Source of the DNA: Candidatus Omnitrophota bacterium
Lineage (GTDB): Bacteria; Omnitrophota; Gorgyraeia; Zapsychrales; Zapsychraceae
Assembly (NCBI GenBank): GCA_018062515.1
Contig: JAGOSC010000028.1
Coordinates: forward strand, 1-36,731
Direction of reading: 5' to 3'
DNA length: 36,731 nt
Shown: one piece after another, positions 14,730 to 22,513 of the stretch
Numbering within the stretch: the first letter of the stretch is position 1
How the letters are laid out: the number at the start of each line of letters is the position of its first letter
Translations under genes and position numbers: made by a program
The notes under the pieces: model-generated
Databases searched by the model: none
The model's input: the letters and a program-made list of their open reading frames with translations, nothing else
Told to the model about the DNA's origin: nothing

Positions 14730-15143
14730 TTACTCTTGTGGCTCTGCATCCATCGTTCCTTCAACATCCACTTGATCCGCCGCATCATCAGCAATACCAG
14801 GATCACCAGCATCTAAATCAGCGTCGTCAATCATACCCATTTTGTAAAGATTAACCGCAACTTTTCCCGTCGCATTGACGACAAAATCGACATACACTTC
14901 GTCTCCAGCAACAATTTCTTCAATCGAGGCAATATTTTCCAAAATCGTATTGCTATCGATAACAAATGTTGTTTCCGTTTCTTCTTCGGTGTCTGACTCT
15001 GTAATTGTCATAGCGGTTGCGGATATACTTTTTACGATTCCTGAAGTATAATCCGGCTCACCTTGTTCCTGCGCTTGGGCAAATCCTGAAAAAGCTGTTG
15101 CCAAAACACACAGAACACTAACCATTATCCATTTCTTAAACAT
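14730..15143 (-). CDS. Secreted small beta-rich protein (DUF5666-like)
   Basis: A 137-residue exported protein with a clear signal peptide (KKWIMVSVLCVLATAFSGFAQAQ). The mature domain is DYTSGIVKSISATAMTI, then TTFVIDSNTILENIAS and IVAGDEVYVDFVV. This is the small OB-like beta domain seen in DUF5666-type proteins: a strand pair, a 'value at zero' strand, then 'GDxVxV'. The tail is very acidic and Asp/Ala-rich. AGGAGA lies six bases before the ATG. Three more proteins with the same plan occur at 15951, 19767 and 20681. It may be controlled by the c-di-AMP-riboswitch-like RNA at 15623-15745, about 480 bases upstream. Its function is unknown. Confidence 0.7.
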   Translation of the reverse strand: MFKKWIMVSVLCVLATAFSGFAQAQEQGEPDYTSGIVKSISATAMTITESDTEEETETTFVIDSNTILENIASIEEIVAGDEVYVDFVVNATGKVAVNLYKMGMIDDADLDAGDPGIADDAADQVDVEGTMDAEPQE

Positions 15144-15622
15144 TTTTCTCTCCTAATTAAATTTTATGATTAACTTTGAACTTCAAGTTGGGCGTCTTTT
15201 TTTTTGTGATTACTCCTGTAGGATTGTTATGAGCAATAAAAAAACGCAATACCCAGTTATAAAGCTACTAAATTTCATTTGAAATTCAACAACTTAAAAA
15301 CTAGAACTTGCGTTTAACTTTCTTTCCTCGTCAGACATTGTATTAATTTGTGCCTGAGATCAGTTGTCACCTGATACTTTTCGGGAAGTGCTCCTCCTTT
15401 AATTTTTTATAAGTTAATAATACATTCTTTTTTCAAATAAACAACTATTTTTTTCAAATATCTTAGAAAATTTTCTAGCTAGTCGCTATTTTCTAATAAA
15501 AATGGCCTGATATTTTTGATATCGTCTATCAAAAATAAACGAATGACCGTTCACATCGTTACTTAAAAATTCAAATCCATAAAATTCGGCGATTATAACG
15601 ATATCAAAAGACCATTTTAAAA
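15144..15622 (-). other. Long AT-rich leader without genes
   Basis: I see no gene in these 479 bases. On the minus strand, downstream of the riboswitch-like RNA, there is a weak hairpin at 15538-15560 (AACGATG with CATTCGTT, then TATTTTT) that could serve as a terminator. A 9-bp hairpin TTTTTGATA/TATCAAAAA lies at 15513-15535. An AAAGGAGGAG at about 15395-15404 has no start codon at a usable distance. A possible promoter (TTGTTT, 16 bases, TATTAT) at about 15420-15447 would give the exported-protein gene its own transcript. Confidence 0.3.
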
Positions 15623-15745
15623 GTATCTGCCCACGCCTACGGGATTATTTTATGGGTGCGGATGGCAGACTTCCCCGTCTTACTCGCGTAAGATTTACCC
15701 AATTACTATTTTTCCCGCTCCGTTAGGATTCGGCGGCACTACAGC
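15623..15745 (-). promoter_or_regulatory. c-di-AMP (ydaO/yuaA) riboswitch-like RNA
   Basis: On the minus strand the landmarks of the ydaO-type c-di-AMP riboswitch appear in the right order: GCCGAATCCTAACGGAGCGG at the 5' end; then TTGGGTAAATC leading into a perfect stem TCTTAC-GCGA-GTAAGA (GNRA loop); then ATCCGCACCC; and finally CCCGTAGGCGT, closing on the first GCC. These match my memory of the Thermoanaerobacter and Bacillus aptamers segment by segment. The CAGCTAAC stretch before the last conserved block is not well kept, so this may be a variant. It begins 12 bases after the lipoprotein stop and reads towards the exported-protein gene at 14730-15143. Confidence 0.65.
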
Positions 15746-15756
15746 TATAACAAAAC

Positions 15757-15921
15757 TTACGGTGCAGCTGGTGCTTCAGGTGCAACTGGTGCTGCTGGTT
15801 CAGTCGGTGCGGTCATGGATGAGTCAACTTCAGCTGAAGTTTCCTTTTTCATACATGTACATCCGGCGAACGTGACAACAGTTAACATCAAAACCATGAA
15901 TGCTGATAATGCTCTTCTCAT
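15757..15921 (-). CDS. Small Pro/Ala-rich lipoprotein
   Basis: A 54-residue lipoprotein: ATG at 15921 with AAAGGAC upstream, TAA at 15757-15759. MRRALSAFMVLMLTVVTFAG leads to a lipobox cysteine at residue 21, followed by CTCMKKETSAEVD and a tail of Ala, Pro and Glu (TEPAAPVAPEAPAAP). The mature part is only 34 residues, so it is probably a small envelope lipoprotein or linker peptide. It lies 29 bases downstream of the exported Ala/Val/Glu-rich protein, which has similar low-complexity composition, and is probably in the same transcript. The riboswitch-like RNA follows immediately. Confidence 0.65.
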   Translation of the reverse strand: MRRALSAFMVLMLTVVTFAGCTCMKKETSAEVDSSMTAPTEPAAPVAPEAPAAP

Positions 15922-15950
15922 TCACTTGTCCTTTCGTCTGATAAGGCTGA

Positions 15951-16415
15951 TTACTGTACGGTTATTGTACTGACAACTTTATTACCATCTTCGTCTGTTG
16001 TGTATTCAATAGATACCTTATCGCCTTCAACGAGATTAGAAGCGGCTACTTCCGCATCGCCTTTTAGAATTTTTACTGCATCAGTAAAATAAAAAATGGC
16101 GGTTTCGGTCATGCCGTCCTTTCCTTCTACTCCAGAATCAATAACGACATATTGTTCATCGATATTGATAGAAACGATTGCTCCAGATACGCTTGTAGCG
16201 GCTACTGCTTCCTCTGTTGCTGGAACGCCGGCTTCAATGACTGCTGGTACAACTGCTTCTTCTACAGCTACTGCTTCAGCTGCCACTGGTGCGGCGGCTT
16301 CTACAACAGCTTCTACTGCTGGTGCTGCTTCTACGGCCATTTCTTCCGCTGAAACAACCGCGGTAGAGATAAGACTGCCGATAAAAAGTGCAAATAGAAT
16401 GTTTAATTTTTTCAT
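15951..16415 (-). CDS. Secreted protein, Ala/Val/Glu-rich linker plus DUF5666-like domain
   Basis: A 154-residue exported protein. I start it at MKKLNILFALFIG (16415), where AAGGAGGTGA precedes the ATG by about six bases; an upstream start at 16469 has no such site. The signal peptide ends near VVSAEE. A low-complexity stretch of Ala, Val, Glu and Pro repeats (about residues 25-75, units like EAAAPVAAEAV and EEAV) follows. Then comes a small beta domain (VSGAIVSINIDEQYVVID, VKILKGDAEVAASNLVEGD, KVSIEYT). The domain resembles those at 14730, 19767 and 20681. It was possibly built as a surface spacer with a folded head. Its function is unknown. Confidence 0.7.
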   Translation of the reverse strand: MKKLNILFALFIGSLISTAVVSAEEMAVEAAPAVEAVVEAAAPVAAEAVAVEEAVVPAVIEAGVPATEEAVAATSVSGAIVSINIDEQYVVIDSGVEGKDGMTETAIFYFTDAVKILKGDAEVAASNLVEGDKVSIEYTTDEDGNKVVSTITVQ

Positions 16416-16826
16416 TATAATCACCTCCTTATGGTTTATTTTGTATACATTAAAGTTTCCAGTCGGCATATAGTTAGACTAAACCCTCATGAAAACTGAA
16501 ATTTATTGATTTTTTGGGTTTTTGGAACGAATGGTCGGTGGGAGGCATCAGCGGATACGTCGCTTATTTAAATAGGACATAATGACAAGTCCCATATGAT
16601 GAGTTGGTAAAAATGGACAGCGCGATTGACCTTTTTGGATTTGATCCAACATAAAAAAACAATCATTAATGAACAATGATTGCTCCTTAAATCGATACCT
16701 TAGGTATACATAGAATGTAAATTTATTAAACCAAAGTTTACCATAAAGGCACCCTTTGTCAATAGTTTCAACAACTTTCGCTCTAAGACAAATATTTTAA
16801 ATTCCGGCTGATTTTAGCCCCCCCTA
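16416..16826. other. Intergenic region, no gene seen
   Basis: These 411 bases carry the gdhA terminator (16653-16682) and the upstream region of the secreted protein at 15951. A 13-base palindrome ATACCTTAGGTAT lies at 16695-16707. Several short weak hairpins occur at 16530-16610, but I cannot match any to a known RNA. No promoter is convincing. Confidence 0.4.
16653..16682 (-). terminator. Rho-independent terminator after gdhA
   Basis: On the minus strand CAATCATT and AATGATTG form an 8-bp stem with a 7-base loop, followed by seven Ts. It lies about 145 bases downstream of the glutamate dehydrogenase stop codon. The low G+C of the stem makes it moderate in strength. Confidence 0.65.
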
Positions 16827-18149
16827 TTAAGGGAAAATACCTCTTAACTCGTAAACCTCATTTAAATGTTCTAACGCGGAACAATAAGCTGCCTGATGCA
16901 AAGTGCATTTTCGTTCTCTAGCAGTCTTTTTAACTCTTTGCGCGGCCTGAATCATGGTCTTCTTTAATTGTTGGTCGACAAATTCTAAATCCCAGGTTTC
17001 CGACTGGCGATTTTGTTTCCATTCAAAATAACTGACCGTCACTCCGCCGACATTGCATAAAACCGCCGGTAAAATATGGATCCCTTTTTTATGAAAATAT
17101 TCTTCCGCTTCAGGTTTAAGAGGCATATTGGCAGCCTCTACCACAACCTTGCAGTCAATCATTTTTGCTTTTTTAAGATCGATCATTTGTTCCAGCGCGG
17201 CAGGGATAAATAAGTCCACTTTGGTCGTATAAAAATCTTTTTCTTTTATCTTCTCTGCTTTGGCAAAGCCTTGAACCCCGCCTTTATTTTTCACATGTTC
17301 GGCCAACGCAACCGAATCAATTCCCTTACTATTAAAAATAAATCCGGTGTGATCCCCCACTGCTTTTAGTTTTGAGCCGCGCTCTTGCAAAAGTCGTCCA
17401 ACCCAAGAGCCGACATTCCCAAATCCCACCAAACTATAAGAACAATTTTTTAGAGAAAGTTTATATTCCGAAAGCATTTCATCCAACACGTAAACCACTC
17501 CCTGACCCGTGGCCTTTTCCCGGCCATGTGAACCGCCAAATGATAACGGTTTTCCGGTAACAACGCCTAGAGCTGAGACTTTCTGCTGAGGATCCATACT
17601 GATATAAGTATCCGCCATCCAGGCCATGATTTGCGAATTTGTCCCCACGTCAGGCGCGGGCATATCGACGTCCGGACCAATATTATTACCCAAAGCGCTG
17701 ATAAAACGCCGAGTCAGCCGCATCAATTCATCATGGGAAACACTGCGCGGATCAAATTGCACGCCGCCTTTAGCGCCACCAAACGGAAGACGAACCAGCG
17801 CACATTTAATCGTCATAATCGCTGCCAAGGCCTTGATATGATCTAGATGAACCGAATGATCATACCGAATCCCGCCCTTATAGGGCCCTAAGACATTATT
17901 ATGCTGAACTCGATAGCCTTTAAACAATTTAAAAGATCCATCATCCATGCGAACAGGAAAATGAACAATGATTTCATTTTTCGGTTGGGATAAAATTAAG
18001 CGCAGCCGTTTAGGTAATTCCAGAATATCCGCGGCCCGCAGAATATTATCAATGGTGTTGAAATAAATATCGTCTTTGTTAATGGTGAAATCCAATTCTT
18101 TGAAAATGGATTCGGCAGAACTCATCGGGGCTTTCTTGACATTAGACAT
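16827..18149 (-). CDS. gdhA: Glutamate dehydrogenase (Glu/Leu/Phe/Val family)
   Basis: A 440-residue amino-acid dehydrogenase that interconverts glutamate and 2-oxoglutarate plus ammonia with NAD(P). Motifs seen: FKGYRVQHNNVLGPYKGGIR (substrate site), LPFGGAKGGVQFDP with the catalytic lysine, GPDVDMPAPDVGT, and the Rossmann loop YSLVGFGNVGSW. Length and motifs fit the hexameric small-subunit GDH group. Leucine or other family members are less likely given KGGIR and PDMPAPD-like text. I start at ATG 18149: an extended -10 (TGTTATACA) lies nine bases before it. The longer reading from TTG 18197 lies in the promoter. ATG 18125 is an alternative start. It stands alone and ends at its own terminator. 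Confidence 0.92.
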   Translation of the reverse strand: MSNVKKAPMSSAESIFKELDFTINKDDIYFNTIDNILRAADILELPKRLRLILSQPKNEIIVHFPVRMDDGSFKLFKGYRVQHNNVLGPYKGGIRYDHSVHLDHIKALAAIMTIKCALVRLPFGGAKGGVQFDPRSVSHDELMRLTRRFISALGNNIGPDVDMPAPDVGTNSQIMAWMADTYISMDPQQKVSALGVVTGKPLSFGGSHGREKATGQGVVYVLDEMLSEYKLSLKNCSYSLVGFGNVGSWVGRLLQERGSKLKAVGDHTGFIFNSKGIDSVALAEHVKNKGGVQGFAKAEKIKEKDFYTTKVDLFIPAALEQMIDLKKAKMIDCKVVVEAANMPLKPEAEEYFHKKGIHILPAVLCNVGGVTVSYFEWKQNRQSETWDLEFVDQQLKKTMIQAAQRVKKTARERKCTLHQAAYCSALEHLNEVYELRGIFP

Positions 18150-18158
18150 AGATATTAA

Positions 18159-18167
18159 TGTATAACA
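18159..18167 (-). promoter_or_regulatory. Extended -10 promoter of gdhA
   Basis: The minus strand carries TGTTATACA, a TGn-extended -10 element, nine bases before the ATG at 18149. No good -35 lies at the usual distance; a TTGACA occurs 27 bases upstream. The transcript would be almost leaderless. Confidence 0.4.
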
Positions 18168-18212
18168 AAAATCTCCATCTGTACCTAATTTTGTCAAAAA
18201 TTATGAGGACGC

Positions 18213-19490
18213 TTATTTATTTTTTTTGTAAGCTTTTGGCCGGCCGAATTTTTTAGGTTTCGCAGAACTTCCACCACCATATCGCCTCTCCGGACGAAAT
18301 GATCGATCAGGCGATTTTTGAAACCGTCTGCCTTTTTTGGCTGGAAAATCTTCATCCGAAAATTCAGTTCCTGAAAATTCCGGATGCTGTGAACGAGGTA
18401 GGGGCATGTTGATTAATTTTTCAATCTTATGAACGTCTTGACTTTGTATAGGTGTAGCTAACGTAACCGCATGACCTTCGCGTCCCGCACGTCCGGTGCG
18501 TCCGATACGATGAATATAATTTTCACTCTCATCGGGAAGATCATAGTTAACAACTAATTCAATCATCGAAATATCAATTCCGCGCGCGGCAATATCGGTA
18601 GCTACAAGAACACGGTGGCGTCCGCGTTTAAATCCTTCAATCGCCTGGTTGCGTTGTTGCATAGAACGATCCGAATGGATTTCAGCGACTTTTTCGCCCA
18701 TACGGCGTATTTCACGGGTGACCCGCATAGCTTTAATCTTGGTCCGGGTAAAAATCAACACCGTTCCTCTATATTGAGTTAACAGCATGCGAATGACATC
18801 ATTCTTAACGGCCTCCCGGACGATAAATAATTCATGCGTGACATCTTTAGTCGTCGTCCCAGTCGGAGCGATCTCCACATTGATGGGCAATTCCATGCAG
18901 CTGGTCGCCAGTTTAACTATTTCCTTAGGCATGGTGGCGGAGAAAAGCATAGTTTGATGTTTATTTGTCAAGCAGCGTAAAATACTATTAACTTGCGGGG
19001 CAAATCCCATATCGAACATACGATCCGCTTCATCCAAAATAAGCACTTTAATATCGCCTAAATCAATCGTGCCTTGATAAATATGATCATTCATGCGGCC
19101 TGGGGTCGCGATTAAAACATCTGGATTACGTTTTAACTCATCTAACTGAGAACCAATCTTTACGCCACCAATAAGAACAACACTATTCATTTTAAATGGT
19201 CTTAAAAGTTGATTGAGCGATTCAGAGACTTGAATGGCTAGTTCGCGAGTAGGTACCAAGACTAAAGCGCGTCCGCCTTCCGCTAAAAGACGCTGCACCG
19301 TCGGAATACCAAAGGCCATCGTTTTACCTGTACCTGTTTGGGCAATTCCGAGAACATCTTTCCCTTCTAAGGCAATAGGAATAGCTTTATATTGAATCGG
19401 CGTAGGGGTAACAAACTTTATTTTTTCTAAAATTTTAAGTATATCTGGGGCAATCCCCAAATGATAAAAGCTAGGTTGTGAATCTTTCAT
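18213..19490 (-). CDS. DEAD-box RNA helicase
   Basis: An ATP-dependent RNA helicase of 425 residues, close to the RhlE/CsdA group. All motifs are visible: the Q-motif PTPIQYKAIPIAL, Walker A AQTGTGKT, motif Ia VPTRELAIQ, DEAD in LILDEADRMFDMGF, SAT in MLFSATMPK, and motifs V-VI ATDIAARGID and HRIGRTGRAG. The C-terminus is a basic, RNA-binding tail (KKGRRFQKSPDRSFRPERR, then KPKKFGRPKAYKKNK). I start at ATG 19490 (MKDSQPSFYHLG) because AAAGGA lies just upstream; the ATG at 19517 lacks a site. Such helicases help ribosome assembly and cold-shock RNA remodelling. Confidence 0.93.
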   Translation of the reverse strand: MKDSQPSFYHLGIAPDILKILEKIKFVTPTPIQYKAIPIALEGKDVLGIAQTGTGKTMAFGIPTVQRLLAEGGRALVLVPTRELAIQVSESLNQLLRPFKMNSVVLIGGVKIGSQLDELKRNPDVLIATPGRMNDHIYQGTIDLGDIKVLILDEADRMFDMGFAPQVNSILRCLTNKHQTMLFSATMPKEIVKLATSCMELPINVEIAPTGTTTKDVTHELFIVREAVKNDVIRMLLTQYRGTVLIFTRTKIKAMRVTREIRRMGEKVAEIHSDRSMQQRNQAIEGFKRGRHRVLVATDIAARGIDISMIELVVNYDLPDESENYIHRIGRTGRAGREGHAVTLATPIQSQDVHKIEKLINMPLPRSQHPEFSGTEFSDEDFPAKKGRRFQKSPDRSFRPERRYGGGSSAKPKKFGRPKAYKKNK

Positions 19491-19624
19491 AAATTCCTTT
19501 CGATGAACACTCATCATATTTCATATCAAACGTATGGTGAGTATAACATGTTTAAGGAAATTAGGTAAAATTTGTGAGCTTGACACATTTATCTTGCCCG
19601 CTTATATTTGTCAGGAGATTTATT

Positions 19625-19711
19625 GCCGAAGTGGCGAAACTGGTAGACGCGCACGTTTCAGAGGCGTGTGGGAGAAATTCCATGTGGGTTCGATTCCCAT
19701 CTTCGGCACCA
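19625..19711 (+). tRNA. tRNA-Leu (CAG)
   Basis: A full type II tRNA with encoded CCA. The acceptor GCCGAAG pairs with CTTCGGC. The anticodon stem CACGT/GCGTG holds the loop TTCAGAG, giving anticodon CAG, which reads CUG. A long variable arm (about GGGAGAAATTCC) and a T-arm TGGGTTCGATTCCCA follow. It is a lone plus-strand gene among minus-strand genes. Confidence 0.95.
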
Positions 19712-19749
19712 AAAAAAAGCAGGTCATAATATTTATCATTATGACCTGC
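19711..19749 (-). terminator. Terminator between tRNA-Leu and secreted-protein gene
   Basis: GCAGGTCATAAT and ATTATGACCTGC form a perfect 12-bp stem with a 7-base loop. On the minus strand it is followed by eight Ts (19711-19718), so it terminates the gene ending at 19767. On the plus strand only CATTTT follows, so it is a weaker terminator for the tRNA. Confidence 0.85.
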
Positions 19750-19766
19750 CATTTTAATGATGAATT

Positions 19767-20150
19767 TTACTTTGTTTCTTTTGGAGCATCTTTTAGAACA
19801 TTAATCTGTGTGATTTCTCTGGTGGAATTTAAATGAATCTCCACAGTGGCGCCTTTTTTCAAATCTCGAAAGTATAATCTTGACCTGTTTTTTCCACGTA
19901 TATTAACATCATCTGGAATATCATAAGTACTTGCTATACCGCTTGCATCGGTAACACTAATTTTAGCCGTAATTCCAGAACTTTCATCCCCCGACGTAAT
20001 TGAATCCAGTGTTCCGGTGATTGTATCTTGCGTGTTCGCTGCAACCGCCCTATATCCATCGGGAATTGTTGAATCAGCGGCATACACATCCGTATACCTG
20101 AACGCACACAATAAAACACCAACAAAAATTAAACAAACTTTTGATTTTTT
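19767..20150 (-). CDS. Secreted small beta-rich protein (DUF5666-like)
   Basis: A 127-residue exported protein starting MKKSKVCLIFVGVLLCAF, with signal cleavage near VYAAD. The ATG at 20150 has GGGGGAG upstream, better than the start at 20192. The mature domain (TITGTLDSITSGDE, ITAKISVTDASGIASTYDI, DVNIRGKNR, DLKKGATVEIHLN, REITQINVL) has the same order of strands and the 'KGxxVEI' turn as the proteins at 14730, 15951 and 20681. Function is unknown; a small periplasmic or outer-surface beta-barrel is likely. It lies 38 bases downstream of gtrA and may share its transcript. Confidence 0.7.
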   Translation of the reverse strand, partial: KKSKVCLIFVGVLLCAFRYTDVYAADSTIPDGYRAVAANTQDTITGTLDSITSGDESSGITAKISVTDASGIASTYDIPDDVNIRGKNRSRLYFRDLKKGATVEIHLNSTREITQINVLKDAPKETK

Positions 20151-20188
20151 CATCACATCACTCCCCCTTTTTGATGCCAGATTAAATT

Positions 20189-20575
20189 TCATTCTTTATT
20201 TGAACTAAATACCCAGTACTTAAATAAGATAAACGTAAACACCGTCGTAACCGCTGTTGCCACGACGAGCGCTAAAAACACCGAAGCGCTCAATCTCAAC
20301 ATCAATTCATTTATTCCGATATTAACAATAAACGCCAACACCTCACCAATAATAAACCGTACTACTTCTGTATATGATTTGTCTTCCTGTTTGAACGTCC
20401 AATATTTATTCAAGAAATATAAAACAATCCCGCCGCAAACAAATGATATGCCTTTTGCGACCACGGTTGGAAAAAAATTCAAACCAAGATAATAAATAGC
20501 AAAATCAACTGCGGTAGCGATAAACCCCGAGAATAAAAATCGGGCTATTTCCTTATAACTGTCTTTAATAACCAT
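20189..20575 (-). CDS. GtrA-family membrane protein
   Basis: A 128-residue, four-helix GtrA-like protein. The family's starting motif ARFLFSGFIATAVDFAIYYL and the conserved second-helix end VLYFLNKYWTFK are clear, and the last helix ends FILFKYWVFS, also typical. GtrA proteins are thought to flip or aid transfer of polyprenyl-linked sugars in surface polysaccharide synthesis. There is no Shine-Dalgarno; a TGTTATAAT extended -10 lies seven bases before the ATG, so the mRNA is probably leaderless. No glycosyltransferase is adjacent; a polysaccharide deacetylase lies 0.55 kb upstream. Confidence 0.9.
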   Translation of the reverse strand: MVIKDSYKEIARFLFSGFIATAVDFAIYYLGLNFFPTVVAKGISFVCGGIVLYFLNKYWTFKQEDKSYTEVVRFIIGEVLAFIVNIGINELMLRLSASVFLALVVATAVTTVFTFILFKYWVFSSNKE

Positions 20576-20582
20576 GGGGAGA

Positions 20583-20591
20583 ATTATAACA
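20583..20591 (-). promoter_or_regulatory. Extended -10 promoter of gtrA
   Basis: The minus strand reads TGTTATAAT, a perfect extended -10, seven bases before the gtrA ATG. TTGATT lies 20 bases further upstream, a long spacing that the extended -10 could tolerate. Confidence 0.5.
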
Positions 20592-20680
20592 CGGTAGTTA
20601 AAAGATTAAATCAATATTCATGTTAACGAATCGGAAGGAAATATGCAGGGGAACGTCAAGCCCCCTGCATACGTAGCAAA

Positions 20681-21034
20681 TTATTCATAGCGGGTGGTCG
20701 TTGTGACAGTGGTCTTTGTCTTCACGGCAGTCTTTAATTTATCAATGGCAACAGCAATTTTACTATCTTCTTCCTCTTTATACTGAACTTTTACATGATC
20801 GCCGATTCTTAAATTATCAAGGGATGAATCTTCGTGCAATTTTGTTTCCGGCTTAACCTGAAAAACCATTTCCTTAATTTGATTATCTTTTTCGTGCGTG
20901 ACGGCAATGACATTGGTGTCGATATACTGAACTTGCCCTTTAAATGTCCTTATTAATCCAAATATGGCATAAGCATTTGTTAATGGCAAAGCAAACAGAC
21001 TTAAAACAATTAAGCTAAGTATTCTTTTTTTCAT
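20681..21034 (-). CDS. Secreted small beta-rich protein (DUF5666-like)
   Basis: A 117-residue exported protein with signal peptide KKRILSLIVLSLFALPLTNAYA. The mature domain reads IRTFKGQVQYIDTNVIAVTH, MVFQVKPETKLHEDSSLDNL, RIGDHVKVQYKEEE, the clearest example here of the fold shared with 14730, 15951 and 19767. The tail is a Thr/Lys-rich string (VKTKTTVTTTTRYE). It has one of the best ribosome sites in the window (AAGGAGGTGAAAG before ATG), suggesting high expression. Function is unknown. Confidence 0.7.
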   Translation of the reverse strand: MKKRILSLIVLSLFALPLTNAYAIFGLIRTFKGQVQYIDTNVIAVTHEKDNQIKEMVFQVKPETKLHEDSSLDNLRIGDHVKVQYKEEEDSKIAVAIDKLKTAVKTKTTVTTTTRYE

Positions 21035-21128
21035 CTTTCACCTCCTTGTTAAAAATAATTTCTCGACTTCTTGGATGATTGTAATAAAACACACATTAAA
21101 GGAAGGTTAAATTTAAATTAATTTGGTA

Positions 21129-22466
21129 TTATTCCCATTCAACGAGAATGAGATCTTTTTCATGAGGAGAGACGGTGAGAAGGATGACATCATCCTTGAT
21201 CTCGACGGGTATTGGATGATTACTCATCTTTGTTTTAACCCGGCAAAATTGCGGTTTGGTATCAGGACGGATAATGACGGTTAAAGGTATATTATAAATA
21301 TTAGGGTCCAATGGACATTTTAATGCAAAGGCCAAACTTTTCGGACTTACTCGTGAAGCGCTGATCTTAGTACTTCTCAATTCTTTAAGATAAGCATACA
21401 CATTAAAAAACGTATCAACCCATAATTCATTTTCCTTACTTTTGATATATTCCAAATGTTCAGTGAGTAAAGCTTTCGTCACCGGCTTGTATGTTCTCAC
21501 TTCGGGGGAATAAATCGCGTGAAGTTGCGGAATCAACCATAATTTTTTTGAAATTCCGAGATCAATCATGCGATTGGCTGTTTGTGCCGTAAAATAGCTT
21601 CCCCCATAAACGGCAATCAACACGTTCGGATAAAGTTCACTTAATATACCGTGATTTCGAAGAGCCATATGACGTTCTTGGACCTTTTTTATGCCTCTTT
21701 CACTAGGCACATCCGATGGAAAGGCAAACGATAATGGGGCTACCCCAATTTCCTCCTTAAGCTTATCGTAACTGTCATTCACGGCCCCCTCCAAATCTTT
21801 ATCATTGAGATCTTTAAGTATCGTATGTTTGTATGTATGATTACCGATTTCAAATCCATGTGCATGCGCATAACGCCAATCATCCCAAATACCCCAAGCT
21901 TCGTCATTCGGGTTATCACTGACAAAACCAGGGTTAATGAACAAAGTGGCCTTATATCCAAACTTCTCAAAAAGCGGAACACCTAGCGTAGCGGCCGTCT
22001 TTGCCCCGTCGTCAAAATTAAATGTCACGGCGCACTTTTTATTATCTTTAAACGGAGCAATAGAAATAATGTCAGTATTTTGGACGGGAGAAACATCTTT
22101 TGGCATGGCATCCATGACGTACTGATAAATAAACTCAGGATTTGTTTTCGTACGCCCGGCTTTTTCAAGAATTTCATAAGCCTTCTCATCATTTCTTGCC
22201 TGAAAATAAATTTCAGCCAGCAAAGCATAAGGCCGCGGATCATACGGGGCCACAACTAAAATAGCTGATAGTATTTCGATGGCCTTACGAATTTCATTAT
22301 GGGTTAGAAGACGTTGGGCTTCAACAATGTTTGCCTCCACCTGCGGCATATTATTCTTAATCTGATCCATTTCACTATGAGAATAGGCGGGCGGACTTAA
22401 AACCAACTGGAAGACAAAGGCAAGAAATAAAATTTTTGTTTTGAATGAAGGCATTAATGGTCCCAT
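21129..22466 (-). CDS. Polysaccharide deacetylase with TPR-like N-terminus
   Basis: A 445-residue exported protein. A hydrophobic signal (FLAFVFQLVLSPPAYS) leads to a helical region with TPR-like pattern (about residues 40-110: EAQRLLTHNEIRKAIEIL and PYALLAEIYFQARNDEKAYE). A NodB deacetylase domain follows, with motif 1 TFNFDD (148-153) and motif 2 HTYKH (H210, H214), which bind the catalytic metal. It would remove acetyl groups from an amino-sugar polymer in the envelope. The C-terminal 100 residues look like a beta domain. Of ATGs 22466 and 22454 neither has a strong Shine-Dalgarno. It is preceded by a plausible TTGACG promoter inside the gap to the AlkC-like gene. Confidence 0.88.
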   Translation of the reverse strand: MGPLMPSFKTKILFLAFVFQLVLSPPAYSHSEMDQIKNNMPQVEANIVEAQRLLTHNEIRKAIEILSAILVVAPYDPRPYALLAEIYFQARNDEKAYEILEKAGRTKTNPEFIYQYVMDAMPKDVSPVQNTDIISIAPFKDNKKCAVTFNFDDGAKTAATLGVPLFEKFGYKATLFINPGFVSDNPNDEAWGIWDDWRYAHAHGFEIGNHTYKHTILKDLNDKDLEGAVNDSYDKLKEEIGVAPLSFAFPSDVPSERGIKKVQERHMALRNHGILSELYPNVLIAVYGGSYFTAQTANRMIDLGISKKLWLIPQLHAIYSPEVRTYKPVTKALLTEHLEYIKSKENELWVDTFFNVYAYLKELRSTKISASRVSPKSLAFALKCPLDPNIYNIPLTVIIRPDTKPQFCRVKTKMSNHPIPVEIKDDVILLTVSPHEKDLILVEWE

Positions 22467-22513
22467 ATAATCTCAACAGGATATAGCTTCCTCCTGCCTC
22501 CGTCAACGGATTT

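Noticed and set aside
15775..15800. Short tandem repeat in GCTGGTGC-like units
   Set aside because: It is the coding sequence of the Pro/Ala-rich lipoprotein tail rather than an independent repeat.
16096..16473. Plus-strand Ala/Thr/Ser-rich ORF
   Set aside because: It is the antisense shadow of the low-complexity secreted protein at 15951-16415, which has a strong ribosome site and a signal peptide.
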